The notes: a model not told the origin generated them from the letters alone. 41,070 bases of DNA from Campylobacterales bacterium (GCA_014763895.1 JACXUM010000021.1:1-41070); one strand, 5' to 3'. Counted from the first letter of the stretch, positions 7,460-15,623 are shown. Program-made: numbers and translations.

Positions 7460-8722
7460 TTACAATAGCCCCAAAAGTGCCACAAGCAAGACAGGTGGAG
7501 TGATTACAAGACCCACTTTCATGTATTCACCCCATCCTATCTTCACCCCCTTTTGGGCAAGTACGTGTAGCCAGAGGAGTGTGGCGAGTGAGCCTATAGG
7601 CGTCATTTTGGGCCCAAGATTTGAGCCTAATATATTGGCATAGACCAGCGCTTCATTGCCGACATAGCCAACATGATCGATGGCGATATCCATGATCATA
7701 ATCGTAGGCATATTGTTCATCACCGAGCTGATGAATGCAGACAAAAATCCTGTTCCGATGACAGCTGTAGCTGTACCATAGGTGTTTAGTTGCGTAATCC
7801 ATAAGGCAATCACTTCTGTTAGTCCGGCATTTTTAAGACCATAAACTACTACATAAAGTCCTATAGAGAACCACACTACCTGCCATGGTGCTGCTTTGAT
7901 GGTCATGATGGGTTTGACAGCTTTAAAATGGTTTGCAATGGCTAAAAAGAGCAGTCCTCCACCGAGTGCAAAAACAGAGACAGGGAGGTTATAAAAATCT
8001 CCCACAAAATACCCCATCATCAAAAGTGCTAAAAAGAACCATGAAAGCCTAAACATCGTTTGGTTTTTGATGACAGAAGAGGCTTCAGGCAGGGTGGTCA
8101 CATCGACTTTGAGCGGTATATCTTTACGAAAATAGATCCACAGTACTGTAACGGAAGCGAAGATCGATAATAGGTTTGGTATAAACATATGTTTTGCATA
8201 TTCAACAAAACCAATGTCAAAATACCCCACTGTAACAATATTGGTAAGGTTTGAAATGACCAGAGGGTTGGATGCGCTGTCACCTATGAACCCGCCTGCC
8301 ATCAAAAATGCGAAGATTGCCAGAGGGTTCATCTTGAGGTATTTCATCTTTGCAAGCAAGATAGGAGTGAGGATCAATGCTGCACCGTCATTGGCGAAGA
8401 ATGCCGCAACCAAAGCACCCAAAAGTAAAATGTAAACGAACATTCTGTTCCCGCTGCCACGGCTTAGCTTTGCCATTTTGATGGCTGCCCACTCAAAAAA
8501 ACCTATCTCGTCAAGCACCATGGAGAGAATGATGATCCCGATGAATGCCAAGGTGGCATCCCATACAATGTCAATAACTCTAAAAACATCTTCATAGCTT
8601 ACAACGCCAACCAAGAGCGCAATGACAGCACCTATGACTGCTGTTGTACCGATCTGAAGCCCTTTAGGCTGCCAGATGACAAAGACTAAGGTGACTAAAA
8701 AAACTAAAACGGCTAAAAACAT
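7460..8722 (-). CDS. arsB: Arsenite efflux permease, ArsB/NhaD superfamily
   Basis: This 420-residue protein has about 11-12 hydrophobic helices and conserved ion-transporter segments such as AFFANDGAALILTPILLAK and GGFIGDSASNPLVISNLTN, followed near the C-terminus by ANILGSNLGPKMTPIGSLAT. ArsB extrudes arsenite or antimonite, alone or with ArsA; no arsA is seen here. It is divergent from the ars operon starting at 8842, and the 119-base gap between them contains an inverted repeat suited to ArsR, so both sides may be derepressed together. Confidence 0.9.
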   Translation of the reverse strand: MFLAVLVFLVTLVFVIWQPKGLQIGTTAVIGAVIALLVGVVSYEDVFRVIDIVWDATLAFIGIIILSMVLDEIGFFEWAAIKMAKLSRGSGNRMFVYILLLGALVAAFFANDGAALILTPILLAKMKYLKMNPLAIFAFLMAGGFIGDSASNPLVISNLTNIVTVGYFDIGFVEYAKHMFIPNLLSIFASVTVLWIYFRKDIPLKVDVTTLPEASSVIKNQTMFRLSWFFLALLMMGYFVGDFYNLPVSVFALGGGLLFLAIANHFKAVKPIMTIKAAPWQVVWFSIGLYVVVYGLKNAGLTEVIALWITQLNTYGTATAVIGTGFLSAFISSVMNNMPTIMIMDIAIDHVGYVGNEALVYANILGSNLGPKMTPIGSLATLLWLHVLAQKGVKIGWGEYMKVGLVITPPVLLVALLGLL

Positions 8723-8776
8723 AGTAACACTCCCTTTATATTATTTTTAAACTATAGCGAAAATAAGATAAATATA

Positions 8777-8792
8777 TCAATATATCTTGATT
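8777..8792. promoter_or_regulatory. Candidate ArsR operator between arsB and arsI
   Basis: ATCAA (8777-8781) and TTGAT (8788-8792) form an inverted repeat around TATATC in an AT-rich divergent promoter region. ArsR-family repressors bind such short AT-rich dyads. The arm is only 5 bases, and no promoter hexamers stand out clearly. Confidence 0.4.
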
Positions 8793-8841
8793 TAATCATA
8801 ATATTTTGCTACACTTTTCCAAATTAAACACAATGGAGGTT

Positions 8842-9300
8842 ATGGTGAAACGTTTACATATCCATATATCAGTAGAAGATTTGGACACAAGCATCAAGTT
8901 TTATACGGCACTGTTTGGCATGGAGCCTACGAAACTCAAAGATGATTATGCACAGTGGCTGGTAGTTGAACCTGCAGTGAATCTGGCGATATCTTCGGGT
9001 AGGGACAAAAAAGGACTGAACCATTTGGGGCTACAGGTTGATAGTGATGAAGCAGTGCAGGAGTTGGAAGAGAGACTACAGGCTGCAGGAGTTGCAGGAG
9101 AGAAACAAAAAGAGGCTGTCTGCTGTTATGCAAAGTCAAACAAGTATTGGGTTCAAGACCCTGAGGGGATTATCTGGGAAAACTACCACACGATGGAGCA
9201 GGCTGAGTTTTTTGGAGGCGATAGTTTTACTGGAGGGGTTGGATGTTGTCAACCTTCTTTTAGCACTGATTCAAAGTGGTCAACATCTAAGTGTAGTTGA
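8842..9300 (+). CDS. arsI: VOC-family ArsI/CadI-like protein (candidate C-As lyase)
   Basis: This 152-residue vicinal-oxygen-chelate protein keeps the ArsI residues: N-terminal His (RLHIHIS, H6/H8), H61 in LNHLGLQV, the vicinal cysteine pair C94-C95 in AVCCYAKSNKYWV, and E113 in IIWENYH. Known ArsI enzymes use Fe(II) and the Cys pair to cleave the carbon-arsenic bond of trivalent organoarsenicals; close relatives are annotated as cadmium-induced CadI. Its place at the head of an ars operon that also holds arsP favours arsenic. An extra CC and CS occur in the C-terminal tail. ATG 8842 is only two bases from GGAGG, so GTG 8845 may be the true start. Confidence 0.82.
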   Translation: MVKRLHIHISVEDLDTSIKFYTALFGMEPTKLKDDYAQWLVVEPAVNLAISSGRDKKGLNHLGLQVDSDEAVQELEERLQAAGVAGEKQKEAVCCYAKSNKYWVQDPEGIIWENYHTMEQAEFFGGDSFTGGVGCCQPSFSTDSKWSTSKCS

Positions 9301-9302
9301 AT

Positions 9303-9626
9303 ATGGAAGTATTTTTACAAACTGTCGCTGCACTCAATGATGAAACCCGTATCAAAATACTTCGGTTTTTAGATACACATGGTGCTTTATGCGTGTGTGA
9401 TCTGCAGATGAGTTTCGGGATGATTCAGTCGCGTCTCTCACGACACCTTAAGATACTGAAAGAGGGAGGTTTTTTGAGGGTAGAGCGCTGCGGTACATGG
9501 GCGTATTATTCCATAAGAACACCACTCGACCGATTTTGCAGTGAAGCTTTGGAAGAGATCCGTTGTTTGGATATGGAACTCCCTGCTTTAAATAAAACAT
9601 CACAAACAGGAGAATGTAAACTATGA
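9303..9626 (+). CDS. arsR: ArsR/SmtB-family arsenic-responsive repressor
   Basis: This 107-residue winged helix has a recognition helix at QSRLSRHLKILKEGGFL and the CVCDL arsenite-binding motif (C30, C32) typical of the E. coli-type ArsR. A further cysteine in ERCGTW could be the third ligand. It starts two bases after the arsI stop and overlaps arsC by four bases (ATGA). It should repress the operon and perhaps the divergent arsB until arsenite binds. Confidence 0.93.
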   Translation: MEVFLQTVAALNDETRIKILRFLDTHGALCVCDLQMSFGMIQSRLSRHLKILKEGGFLRVERCGTWAYYSIRTPLDRFCSEALEEIRCLDMELPALNKTSQTGECKL

Positions 9627-10030
9627 AAAAAAATGTATTGATCTTATGTACGGGAAACAGCTGCCGTTCCATCATGGCAGAGGCACTTGTCAATGCCAAG
9701 CTTGGTGAGTGTGTTTTAGCACAAAGTTCAGGCGTCAAAGCAAGCGGCAAAGTCAATCCGTATGCCCAGGCACTTTTGGAGTCTAAAGGGTATTGGAGAG
9801 AAGAATATCATTCAAAAGTCATAGAAACAGTACTTGACACCCCATTTGATCTTGTCGTGACCGTCTGTGACCATGCCCATGAAACATGCCCCATGTTCCC
9901 AAAAGCGGTTAAAACAATCCATATGGGGTTTGAAGACCCAAGCGGCAAAGCGGTAGAAGAGTATGAAAAAACACTCGAACTCATCGAAAAAGAACTGCTT
10001 CCTGTCATCAAAGAGGAGCTTTGTCAATGA
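9623..10030 (+). CDS. arsC: Arsenate reductase, thioredoxin-coupled type
   Basis: This 135-residue low-molecular-weight phosphatase-fold enzyme has a catalytic P-loop CTGNSCRS (Cys9) and the redox pair C82 and C89 in VCDHAHETCP, the spacing of the S. aureus/B. subtilis thioredoxin-dependent ArsC. DPSGK near residue 111 is the usual acid loop. It reduces arsenate to arsenite in the cytoplasm for export. It is coupled to arsR upstream (ATGA) and to the rhodanese gene downstream (ATGA). Confidence 0.95.
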   Translation: MKKNVLILCTGNSCRSIMAEALVNAKLGECVLAQSSGVKASGKVNPYAQALLESKGYWREEYHSKVIETVLDTPFDLVVTVCDHAHETCPMFPKAVKTIHMGFEDPSGKAVEEYEKTLELIEKELLPVIKEELCQ

Positions 10031-10479
10031 AAAAGGTAATTATGCTGTTGTTGCTTGCAGGTTTTGTTATGGGCAATGCATCCGATCAGAAACAACTTGA
10101 TCAGTATATGCAAAACTTTGACCTCGCAGAGGTAGGGAACATGAAAATCAGTTCTGTAGAGATGCTCACTATGATTGAAGAAGGAAGCGCAGTACTCATT
10201 GATATCAGGTTCAAAGAGGAGGTACAATCGTGGAGTATCCCTTTTGCCAAAAACATTCCGCTCAATGAATTACCAAATAGGTTAAATGAATTGCCAAAAG
10301 ATAAACTTATTATTACAGCATGCCCTCATAATGACAGAGCCAATATCGCAAGACTCTACCTGACCATGAAAGGCTATAATGCTAAATATGTCAATGATGG
10401 ACTACTGAATGTTGTCAATTATCTTAAAGGCGCTAATGCAGTAGAGTTTGTTGAAGAGTTGAATAAGAATAAAAAATAA
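10027..10479 (+). CDS. Exported single-domain rhodanese-like protein
   Basis: This 150-residue protein has a signal peptide (MKKVIMLLLLAGFVMGNA) followed by a rhodanese fold. VLIDIRFKEEVQSWSIPFAKNIP-type segments lead to an active-site Cys99 in TACPHNDRAN. The loop differs from classical thiosulfate sulfurtransferase (CxxGxR) but keeps Cys and Arg. The start at 10027 overlaps the arsC stop (ATGA); an in-frame TTG at 10021 is less likely. Its position in the ars operon suggests sulfur or thiol handling in the periplasm, for example thioarsenate chemistry, but that is inference. Confidence 0.82.
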   Translation: MKKVIMLLLLAGFVMGNASDQKQLDQYMQNFDLAEVGNMKISSVEMLTMIEEGSAVLIDIRFKEEVQSWSIPFAKNIPLNELPNRLNELPKDKLIITACPHNDRANIARLYLTMKGYNAKYVNDGLLNVVNYLKGANAVEFVEELNKNKK

Positions 10480-10506
10480 GTGTGTAAGAGTCAGTAAAGG
10501 AGTAGC

Positions 10507-11466
10507 ATGTTTGAGTGGTGGGAGAACATAGTCAATAAACTGGTGTATGAAACGTGGGAAATGAGCAGTGAGTCTGCACTCGGAAGTGCAGTACATTTTT
10601 TTATCTACGATACGATTAAGATATGGTTTTTACTGCTTACCATCATCTTTGTCGTCTCTTTTTTGAGAACTTGGGTCAATACGGAGTATGTCAGAGCCCA
10701 CCTTCAGGGTAAATCAGCGCTCTATGGACATGTGGGCGCTGCATTGTTTGGCATCATTACGCCGTTTTGCTCCTGCTCTGCCATCCCTCTTTTTTTAGGC
10801 TTTATCCAAGCACGAATTCCAGTGGGAGTAACCTTCAGTTACCTTATCTCTGCGCCAATGAACAATGAGATTGCCATTGCCATGCTCTTTGGGCTTTTTG
10901 GTTGGAAAGTCACTGCAATCTATATCGCTTTTGGGATTACGGTGGCTGTCATCGGAGGTTACCTTATCGGTAAAACAGGTGCAGAGAAAGAGATACTGAT
11001 CGATGTGAAGCCGATTGATTCTGAACTTGAGGCTGATTTTGTTGTGCTGACACTTCAAGAGCGGGCAAAAGAGGCATGGGACTATACAGCCGATATTTTC
11101 AAAAAGATCTATCTGTATGTGATGCTGGGTGTAGGGGTAGGGGCATGGATACACGGGTATATCCCTACAGATTTTGTCGCACGCTATACAGGTGAGGGTA
11201 ATCCCTTTGCGGTAATTATCGCTGTGCTTATGGGGATCCCCATGTATTCCAACGCCGCAGGTGTCATGCCTTTGGTTGAAGTATTCACAAGTAAAGGGAT
11301 GCTTTTGGGGACTGCATTGAGTTTTATGATGGCGGTCACGGCGTTAAGCCTGCCCGAAGCTTTGATACTTAAAAAGATTATGTCACTCAAACTCATCAGT
11401 ATCTTTTTTGGTATTGTGGGAAGCGGGATCATCGTCATTGGATATCTGTTTAATGCAATTTTATAA
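10507..11466 (+). CDS. arsP: ArsP-type permease (organoarsenical efflux, PF03773)
   Basis: This 319-residue polytopic protein has the hallmark FCSCSAIPLF cysteine motif in a membrane segment, a repeat of the permease half with GIPMYSNAAGVMPL, and APMNNEIA. ArsP of Campylobacter jejuni exports trivalent organoarsenicals such as methylarsenite and reduced roxarsone. Pairing with an ArsI-like lyase in the same operon fits organoarsenical defence. The start follows AAAGGAG. Related permeases with adjacent thioredoxins have uncertain substrates, so the substrate is not certain. Confidence 0.87.
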   Translation: MFEWWENIVNKLVYETWEMSSESALGSAVHFFIYDTIKIWFLLLTIIFVVSFLRTWVNTEYVRAHLQGKSALYGHVGAALFGIITPFCSCSAIPLFLGFIQARIPVGVTFSYLISAPMNNEIAIAMLFGLFGWKVTAIYIAFGITVAVIGGYLIGKTGAEKEILIDVKPIDSELEADFVVLTLQERAKEAWDYTADIFKKIYLYVMLGVGVGAWIHGYIPTDFVARYTGEGNPFAVIIAVLMGIPMYSNAAGVMPLVEVFTSKGMLLGTALSFMMAVTALSLPEALILKKIMSLKLISIFFGIVGSGIIVIGYLFNAIL

Positions 11467-11477
11467 AAGGAGAAATT

Positions 11478-11723
11478 ATGTTTAAAGTAAATACTACAAA
11501 TACTGGTGTTAAAGCGTTTTTAGGCGGCTTAAAGGCTGAAGATATAGAGGCCAAGGTACAGGAGTGCCGGGTTGGACAATGCAGTTGCGCCTGTGATTTG
11601 GAAATGATGGCAAAAATCGAGAATATTGAGGTATCGGCTGAAGAAAACGGTGCGAGTATCACCATCACAGGTAATGTGAAAGCAGAGGAGATTGAGCCGA
11701 TGATGAAAGGATGTTTACTATGA
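11478..11723 (+). CDS. Small cysteine-rich protein of unknown function
   Basis: This 81-residue protein contains a dense cysteine cluster, ECRVGQCSCACDLE (four cysteines in ten residues), and one more near the end (KGCLL). It lacks a signal peptide, so it is probably cytoplasmic. It lies 11 bases after arsP with AAAGGAG before the ATG, and overlaps the thioredoxin gene by four bases (ATGA). A soft-metal or metalloid chelator or chaperone for the ArsP permease is a reasonable guess from context. I do not recognise a named family. Confidence 0.75.
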   Translation: MFKVNTTNTGVKAFLGGLKAEDIEAKVQECRVGQCSCACDLEMMAKIENIEVSAEENGASITITGNVKAEEIEPMMKGCLL

Positions 11724-11953
11724 AAATTGAAATTTTAGGAACAGGCTGTGCCAAATGCAAAGCCCTTGAAGAGGCAACAAAACAGGCGGTAGCAAAAAGT
11801 GGCACATTTGCCCAGATCGAAAAGGTTGAAGATATCATGAAGATTATGGAGTACGGTGTCATGAGCACGCCGGGGCTTGTGATCGACGGTAAGGTTGTCA
11901 GTACCGGCAAGCTGCTGAGTGTGGATGAGATTGTCAATTTGATGAATGTCTAG
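11720..11953 (+). CDS. Small thioredoxin-fold protein (redox-active disulfide protein 2 type)
   Basis: This 77-residue thioredoxin-like protein has the CAKC active site (C10, C13) in IEILGTGCAKCKAL and the cis-Pro segment MSTPGLVIDGKVVS. Members of this family are often encoded next to PF03773 permeases, as here. It starts at 11720 (ATGA overlap); an earlier in-frame ATG at 11711 is less likely. It is cytoplasmic, lacking a signal peptide, and might pass electrons to ArsC or load or reduce cargo for the permease. Confidence 0.85.
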   Translation: MKIEILGTGCAKCKALEEATKQAVAKSGTFAQIEKVEDIMKIMEYGVMSTPGLVIDGKVVSTGKLLSVDEIVNLMNV

Positions 11954-11956
11954 TCT

Positions 11957-12661
11957 ATGGAAGCGCTCTTAACCTCTTTGCTTGAATCGCACGGTGTTCT
12001 TGTGTTTGCAGGAGCATTTGGCATCGGGGCATTGACTTCTTTGGCTCCTTGCTCTATCATTTCAGTGCCGTTGCTTGTTGGAAGTGCATTGGGGATGAGT
12101 TCACATCTTACGGCTAAAGAACGGGTACGCTTTACCTATCTTTTTTCGTTCTTGTTTGCGTTTGGGGTAGCGGTAAGCTTTTCCATCTTAGCCTATATGG
12201 TTGCTAAGATGGGATTTTTCTTCTCCATTGCACCACTTGAAGCCTATATCGCAGCAGGTGCTCTCTCTATCGTGATAGGACTCTATTCACTGGGAATTTT
12301 ACCCGAGGTCATAGACAAGGGGCGTTGGGTTTCAAAATTGGTTCGTTTGCGTTTCTTTGGCGCATTGATTATCGGTATGATGTTCGGTTTGGTCTCTACC
12401 CCTTGCGCCTCGGCACCGCTGGTGGCTATCATCACCGCTGCTACAAATGCGCCTGACTGGTACGCTTATGCACTGGTACTTACTTTTGCGCTGGGACATT
12501 CGCTGTTGTTGCTAGCTGCAGGCGTATCGGTCGGTTTTGCACAAAGCGTTGCGTCAAACCAAAAGTTAGCAACCCTCACAGGTTGGATGACAAAAGGATT
12601 TGCGATTGCTCTTTTAGGGATCGGACTCTACTTTTTCATCTTAGCCTACAAACAACTCTAA
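11957..12661 (+). CDS. CcdA/DsbD-type thiol-disulfide transporter
   Basis: This 234-residue membrane protein has about six helices and two membrane cysteines in repeated contexts, SLAPCSII and STPCASAP, the redox pair that carries reducing power across the inner membrane in the CcdA/DsbD family. It starts three bases after the thioredoxin stop. With a cytoplasmic thioredoxin before it and a periplasmic one after it, the set forms a plausible reductant relay from cytoplasm to periplasm. Confidence 0.88.
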   Translation: MEALLTSLLESHGVLVFAGAFGIGALTSLAPCSIISVPLLVGSALGMSSHLTAKERVRFTYLFSFLFAFGVAVSFSILAYMVAKMGFFFSIAPLEAYIAAGALSIVIGLYSLGILPEVIDKGRWVSKLVRLRFFGALIIGMMFGLVSTPCASAPLVAIITAATNAPDWYAYALVLTFALGHSLLLLAAGVSVGFAQSVASNQKLATLTGWMTKGFAIALLGIGLYFFILAYKQL

Positions 12662-12670
12662 AGGATAACC

Positions 12671-13042
12671 ATGTTCAAATTTTTACTTTTAATCGTACTA
12701 GGCATCTCATCTCTTGTTGCCAATGAAATAGAAGCAACCCCTTACACCCTTGTAACCCAAGAGATTACCAAGGGCAAACCCCTGATGGTAGAGGTAGGAT
12801 CAACCAGTTGCCATGCCTGTCAGGAGATGGGAAAACTGCTTTATAATCACATGCAGCAAAAACCACAAAGCAAAATCTTTTTTGTCAACATCGGCAAAGA
12901 ACGCGAAGCGGCCAAAACATTCAAAATCCAGCTCATACCCACACAGATTTTCTACGATGCCCAAGGCAAAGAGGTTGAACGGCATATCGGTGGGCTGAGC
13001 AAAGAAGAGCTTGAAGTCCTGCTTGCCAAATATGGCATCTAA
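12671..13042 (+). CDS. Periplasmic thioredoxin-fold protein
   Basis: This 123-residue protein has a signal peptide (MFKFLLLIVLGISSLVAN) and a thioredoxin domain with active site CHAC (GSTSCHACQEMGK) and cis-Pro in IQLIPTQIFYDAQGKEV. It probably receives electrons from the CcdA-like protein just upstream. Its stop overlaps the next start by one base (TAATG). Confidence 0.87.
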   Translation: MFKFLLLIVLGISSLVANEIEATPYTLVTQEITKGKPLMVEVGSTSCHACQEMGKLLYNHMQQKPQSKIFFVNIGKEREAAKTFKIQLIPTQIFYDAQGKEVERHIGGLSKEELEVLLAKYGI

Positions 13043-13353
13043 TGCAAGCGTGTACACCTCTTGCTTCGGGAGAAATTCTCAATGCTTCACATTCAGATTG
13101 GGTTTTGATTGAAGCGGTCATCTACGGTGATGCAACGCTTTGTGCGAAACTTTCCAAACGGCTGGTATGTGCAGTCAAACATCTGCCATTACGATTACGC
13201 ATAGATACGATAACCGATACACAAGTTGCAATAGAAGCAGGCGCGAGTTATGATCCGACACTTTTCATTAACGGCAAGCCTTTTATTGAAGGACTCATAG
13301 CCGCCGAGGAAGTTACGGCAATCTTTAAAAATTATCTCAACGAGGTATCATAA
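13042..13353 (+). CDS. Thioredoxin-like small protein without CxxC
   Basis: This 103-residue protein has a C-terminal half, SYDPTLFINGKPFIEGLI, that resembles the cis-Pro and last strands of a thioredoxin fold, but the usual CxxC is absent. Three cysteines are present (C4, one in TLCAKLSK and one in RLVCAVK). There is no signal peptide. It is sandwiched by one-base overlaps with its neighbours (TAATG upstream; the FmdE-type gene starts at the last base of its stop). It may be a partner or a decayed thioredoxin. Function unknown. Confidence 0.72.
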   Translation: MQACTPLASGEILNASHSDWVLIEAVIYGDATLCAKLSKRLVCAVKHLPLRLRIDTITDTQVAIEAGASYDPTLFINGKPFIEGLIAAEEVTAIFKNYLNEVS

Positions 13354-14102
13354 TGAAACGACGACACTTTCTTTTATTTGGCGCTGCAACTTTTTCTTCA
13401 AGTCTATTTGCCGCACCTTCATCCATGCCGCACGCGTGTCAAGCTTGGTATCTGCCTCCTTCATTGGCGGGAAGTAAAAACAATTTGACGTTAAACGTTC
13501 GTGATACCGATAGCGCTCTTGGACGCTACAATCCCAATGGGTGCATCAAAACCGTTACACTGGATGAATTGGTTAAATTTCACGGTCATTTGTGCGACGG
13601 AATCGTTTTTACCTTTTTGCAACTTTGCGTTGCGTTAAAAAAACTGTTCCCCGATGGAGTTATCGACCGTACAGATATTCGAGGCGCATGTAAAAATAGC
13701 CCTTGTATGGTTGATGGTCTGTCGTATATGAGCGGAGCTCGAATCAACTTTCAAACCTTGCGCATCGATGCCTCGCTGGGAGCATCTCATATCGTACAGA
13801 AAATATCAACGTGGGAAACCTATCAAGTTCAACTTGCCAAGGAGATGTCTAGTCCTGCACTAAAAAATGCCGAAGATGCCATCCGTGCCAAAGTGGCAGC
13901 CAACCAAACCGTTACTCCGGCTGAAATTGACCATGTCGAAAAACTGGCTGATGATTTTATCACGATGATGCTCTCTACACCGCTGGAAAATCTCATTCAA
14001 ATCCAAAAGCTTGAAGGGTATCAATTCGTACCAAACAGTTCTGTCGATGCATTTGGTAAGCGCAGCGATGTGGTTAATAAAAAGGTTGGAAGAAGTTCAT
14101 AA
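13353..14102 (+). CDS. Exported FmdE-family protein with twin-arginine-like signal
   Basis: This 249-residue protein has an N-terminus MKRRHFLLFGAATFSS with a twin arginine before a hydrophobic stretch, suggesting Tat export with a bound cofactor, though a Sec signal is possible. The body carries the FmdE (PF02663) signature KFHGHLCDGIVF and a Cys-containing second motif, RGACKNSPCMVDGLSY. FmdE is named from formylmethanofuran dehydrogenase of methanogens, but bacterial homologues have no settled role and bind metal through the His/Cys motif. It is the last gene of the ars operon, and no methanofuran genes are seen, so a role in periplasmic metalloid or sulfur chemistry is the contextual inference. 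Confidence 0.8.
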   Translation: MKRRHFLLFGAATFSSSLFAAPSSMPHACQAWYLPPSLAGSKNNLTLNVRDTDSALGRYNPNGCIKTVTLDELVKFHGHLCDGIVFTFLQLCVALKKLFPDGVIDRTDIRGACKNSPCMVDGLSYMSGARINFQTLRIDASLGASHIVQKISTWETYQVQLAKEMSSPALKNAEDAIRAKVAANQTVTPAEIDHVEKLADDFITMMLSTPLENLIQIQKLEGYQFVPNSSVDAFGKRSDVVNKKVGRSS

Positions 14103-14177
14103 AGATTATTGATAACCAAAAAGTGCTACACTTGAGAAGAAGTCGATACCGTTATTTTGATATGCATGATTATTTAG

Positions 14178-15600
14178 TCCCCCTGAAAAACCCAAACACC
14201 TCCCTAAAACAGGCACTTTGGAAGCGATAAAACGGTATAATAACGACCGATAAACATAGTAAACCCGATACATTCTCGGTCGAAACAGGTCTTAAAATTG
14301 CTTCCACGATCCCCTAAAAATACTCAACCCAATCTTTTTCATAATCAGTTGCGAGATATGCTTGATAGTAATGATTCACTCGTTGCGCTTGCAGATACCC
14401 TAAACTGGGATTACTTTGATGAATCCTTTGCTAAATACTACAGTGATGAAGGCAGACCTGCCAAGCCAATTCGTCTGATGGTCGGACTACTGTTGCTTAA
14501 ACAGCTGGAGAACCTCAGTGATGAAAGCCTGGTGCTCCAGTGGAAACGCAATCCCTACTACCAATACTTCTGCGGCATGAGAGAATACCAACCAGCACTG
14601 CCCTGTGACCCTACTGATTTGGTCTACTTCAGAAAACGCATTGGTACAGAAGGTGTAGAGAAGATCTTTGCGATGAGTGTGTCACTTCACGGTAAAGATG
14701 CCCAAGAGAAACAAGTGATTATTGATACCACTGTACAAGAGAAGAATGTCACCTATCCTACAGACGGTAAACTAGCCATCAAGATGATTCACCACTTATT
14801 GCGTATTGCAAAAGAAGAGCAGATACAACTCAGAAGAACCTATATGAAAGAGATAAAAGAGCATCGTATCAAACTGCGTTTCTTTAGTCATCCCAAAAAG
14901 ATTAAAAAAGCAAGAGCTGCAATAAAAAGATTAAAAACCATTGTGGGTATCTTGATGAGAGATATTTCAAGAAATATGTCCCAAGAATAACGCAAAACAC
15001 ATCAAGAGACCTTTGATCTTTTTACAAAGGTCATCAATCAACACATGAAAGACTCCAATAAAGTCTACTCTTTACATGAAAGTCATATCTATGTTATTGC
15101 CAAAGGCAAAGACCATAAAAAATATGAGTACGGCACCAAAGCATCTCTTGTGACCACCATGAAGAGCAACATCATCATAGGTGTAGCTGCACATCAAAAG
15201 AACGAACATGATTCTAAAACACTTGAAGCTGCATTGGCTTCTGCCAACAAACACAGAACCCAACCTATTGTTGAAGCGATATGTGACAGAGGATACAGAG
15301 GAAGAAAAGAGGTAGATGGTACTCTTATCTGTATTCCAAACAAACCACTTAAAAGAGATACCAACTATCAAAAAGAACTCAAACGAAAGAAGTTCAGAAG
15401 AAGGGCTGCCATTGAACCTATTATCGGTCATGTAAAAACAGACCACAGGATGCAAAGGAACTATCTGAAAGGATTTGTTGGAGATGAAATCAATCTACTG
15501 CTAGCTGCTGCAGCATTTAATCTCAAGAAGTGGATGAACCTCTTCTTGCTGTTTGTTTTTATGCTTAGAATAGCAAATTTTAGAATCAGAATTATATCTA
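14178..15600 (+). mobile_element. Decayed IS5-like insertion sequence (approximate limits)
   Basis: The element contains the broken transposase and abuts the 3' end of rodA. I could not identify matching terminal inverted repeats. The left end lies somewhere in 14103-14240 (a GC-rich CCCCCTGAAAAACCC block at about 14179 is a candidate), and the right end lies in roughly 15545-15600. The 195-base gap 14103-14297 holds no other gene. Confidence 0.5.
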
Positions 15601-15623
15601 CTGTAGTCTTTAAATGCAATTAA
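14298..15623 (+). pseudogene. IS5-family-like transposase interrupted by one stop codon
   Basis: The N-terminal part (14298-14987) has the DUF772-type region of IS5 relatives (WDYFDESFAKYYSDEGRPAK, CGMREYQPALPCDPTDLVYF). A single TAA at 14988-14990 stops it. The same frame then continues open through 15623 with the DDE C-terminal part (CDRGYRGRKEV, RRRAAIEPIIGHVKTDHRM). No frameshift is needed, so one nonsense mutation explains the break. The apparent start is TTG 14298, with no strong ribosome site. It is inactive unless read through. The last codons overlap the antisense rodA gene. Confidence 0.88.

Noticed and set aside
14103-14297. Terminal inverted repeats of the IS5-like element
   Set aside because: I compared the left flank with the reverse of the right flank and found only weak A-rich similarity, so no repeat is called.
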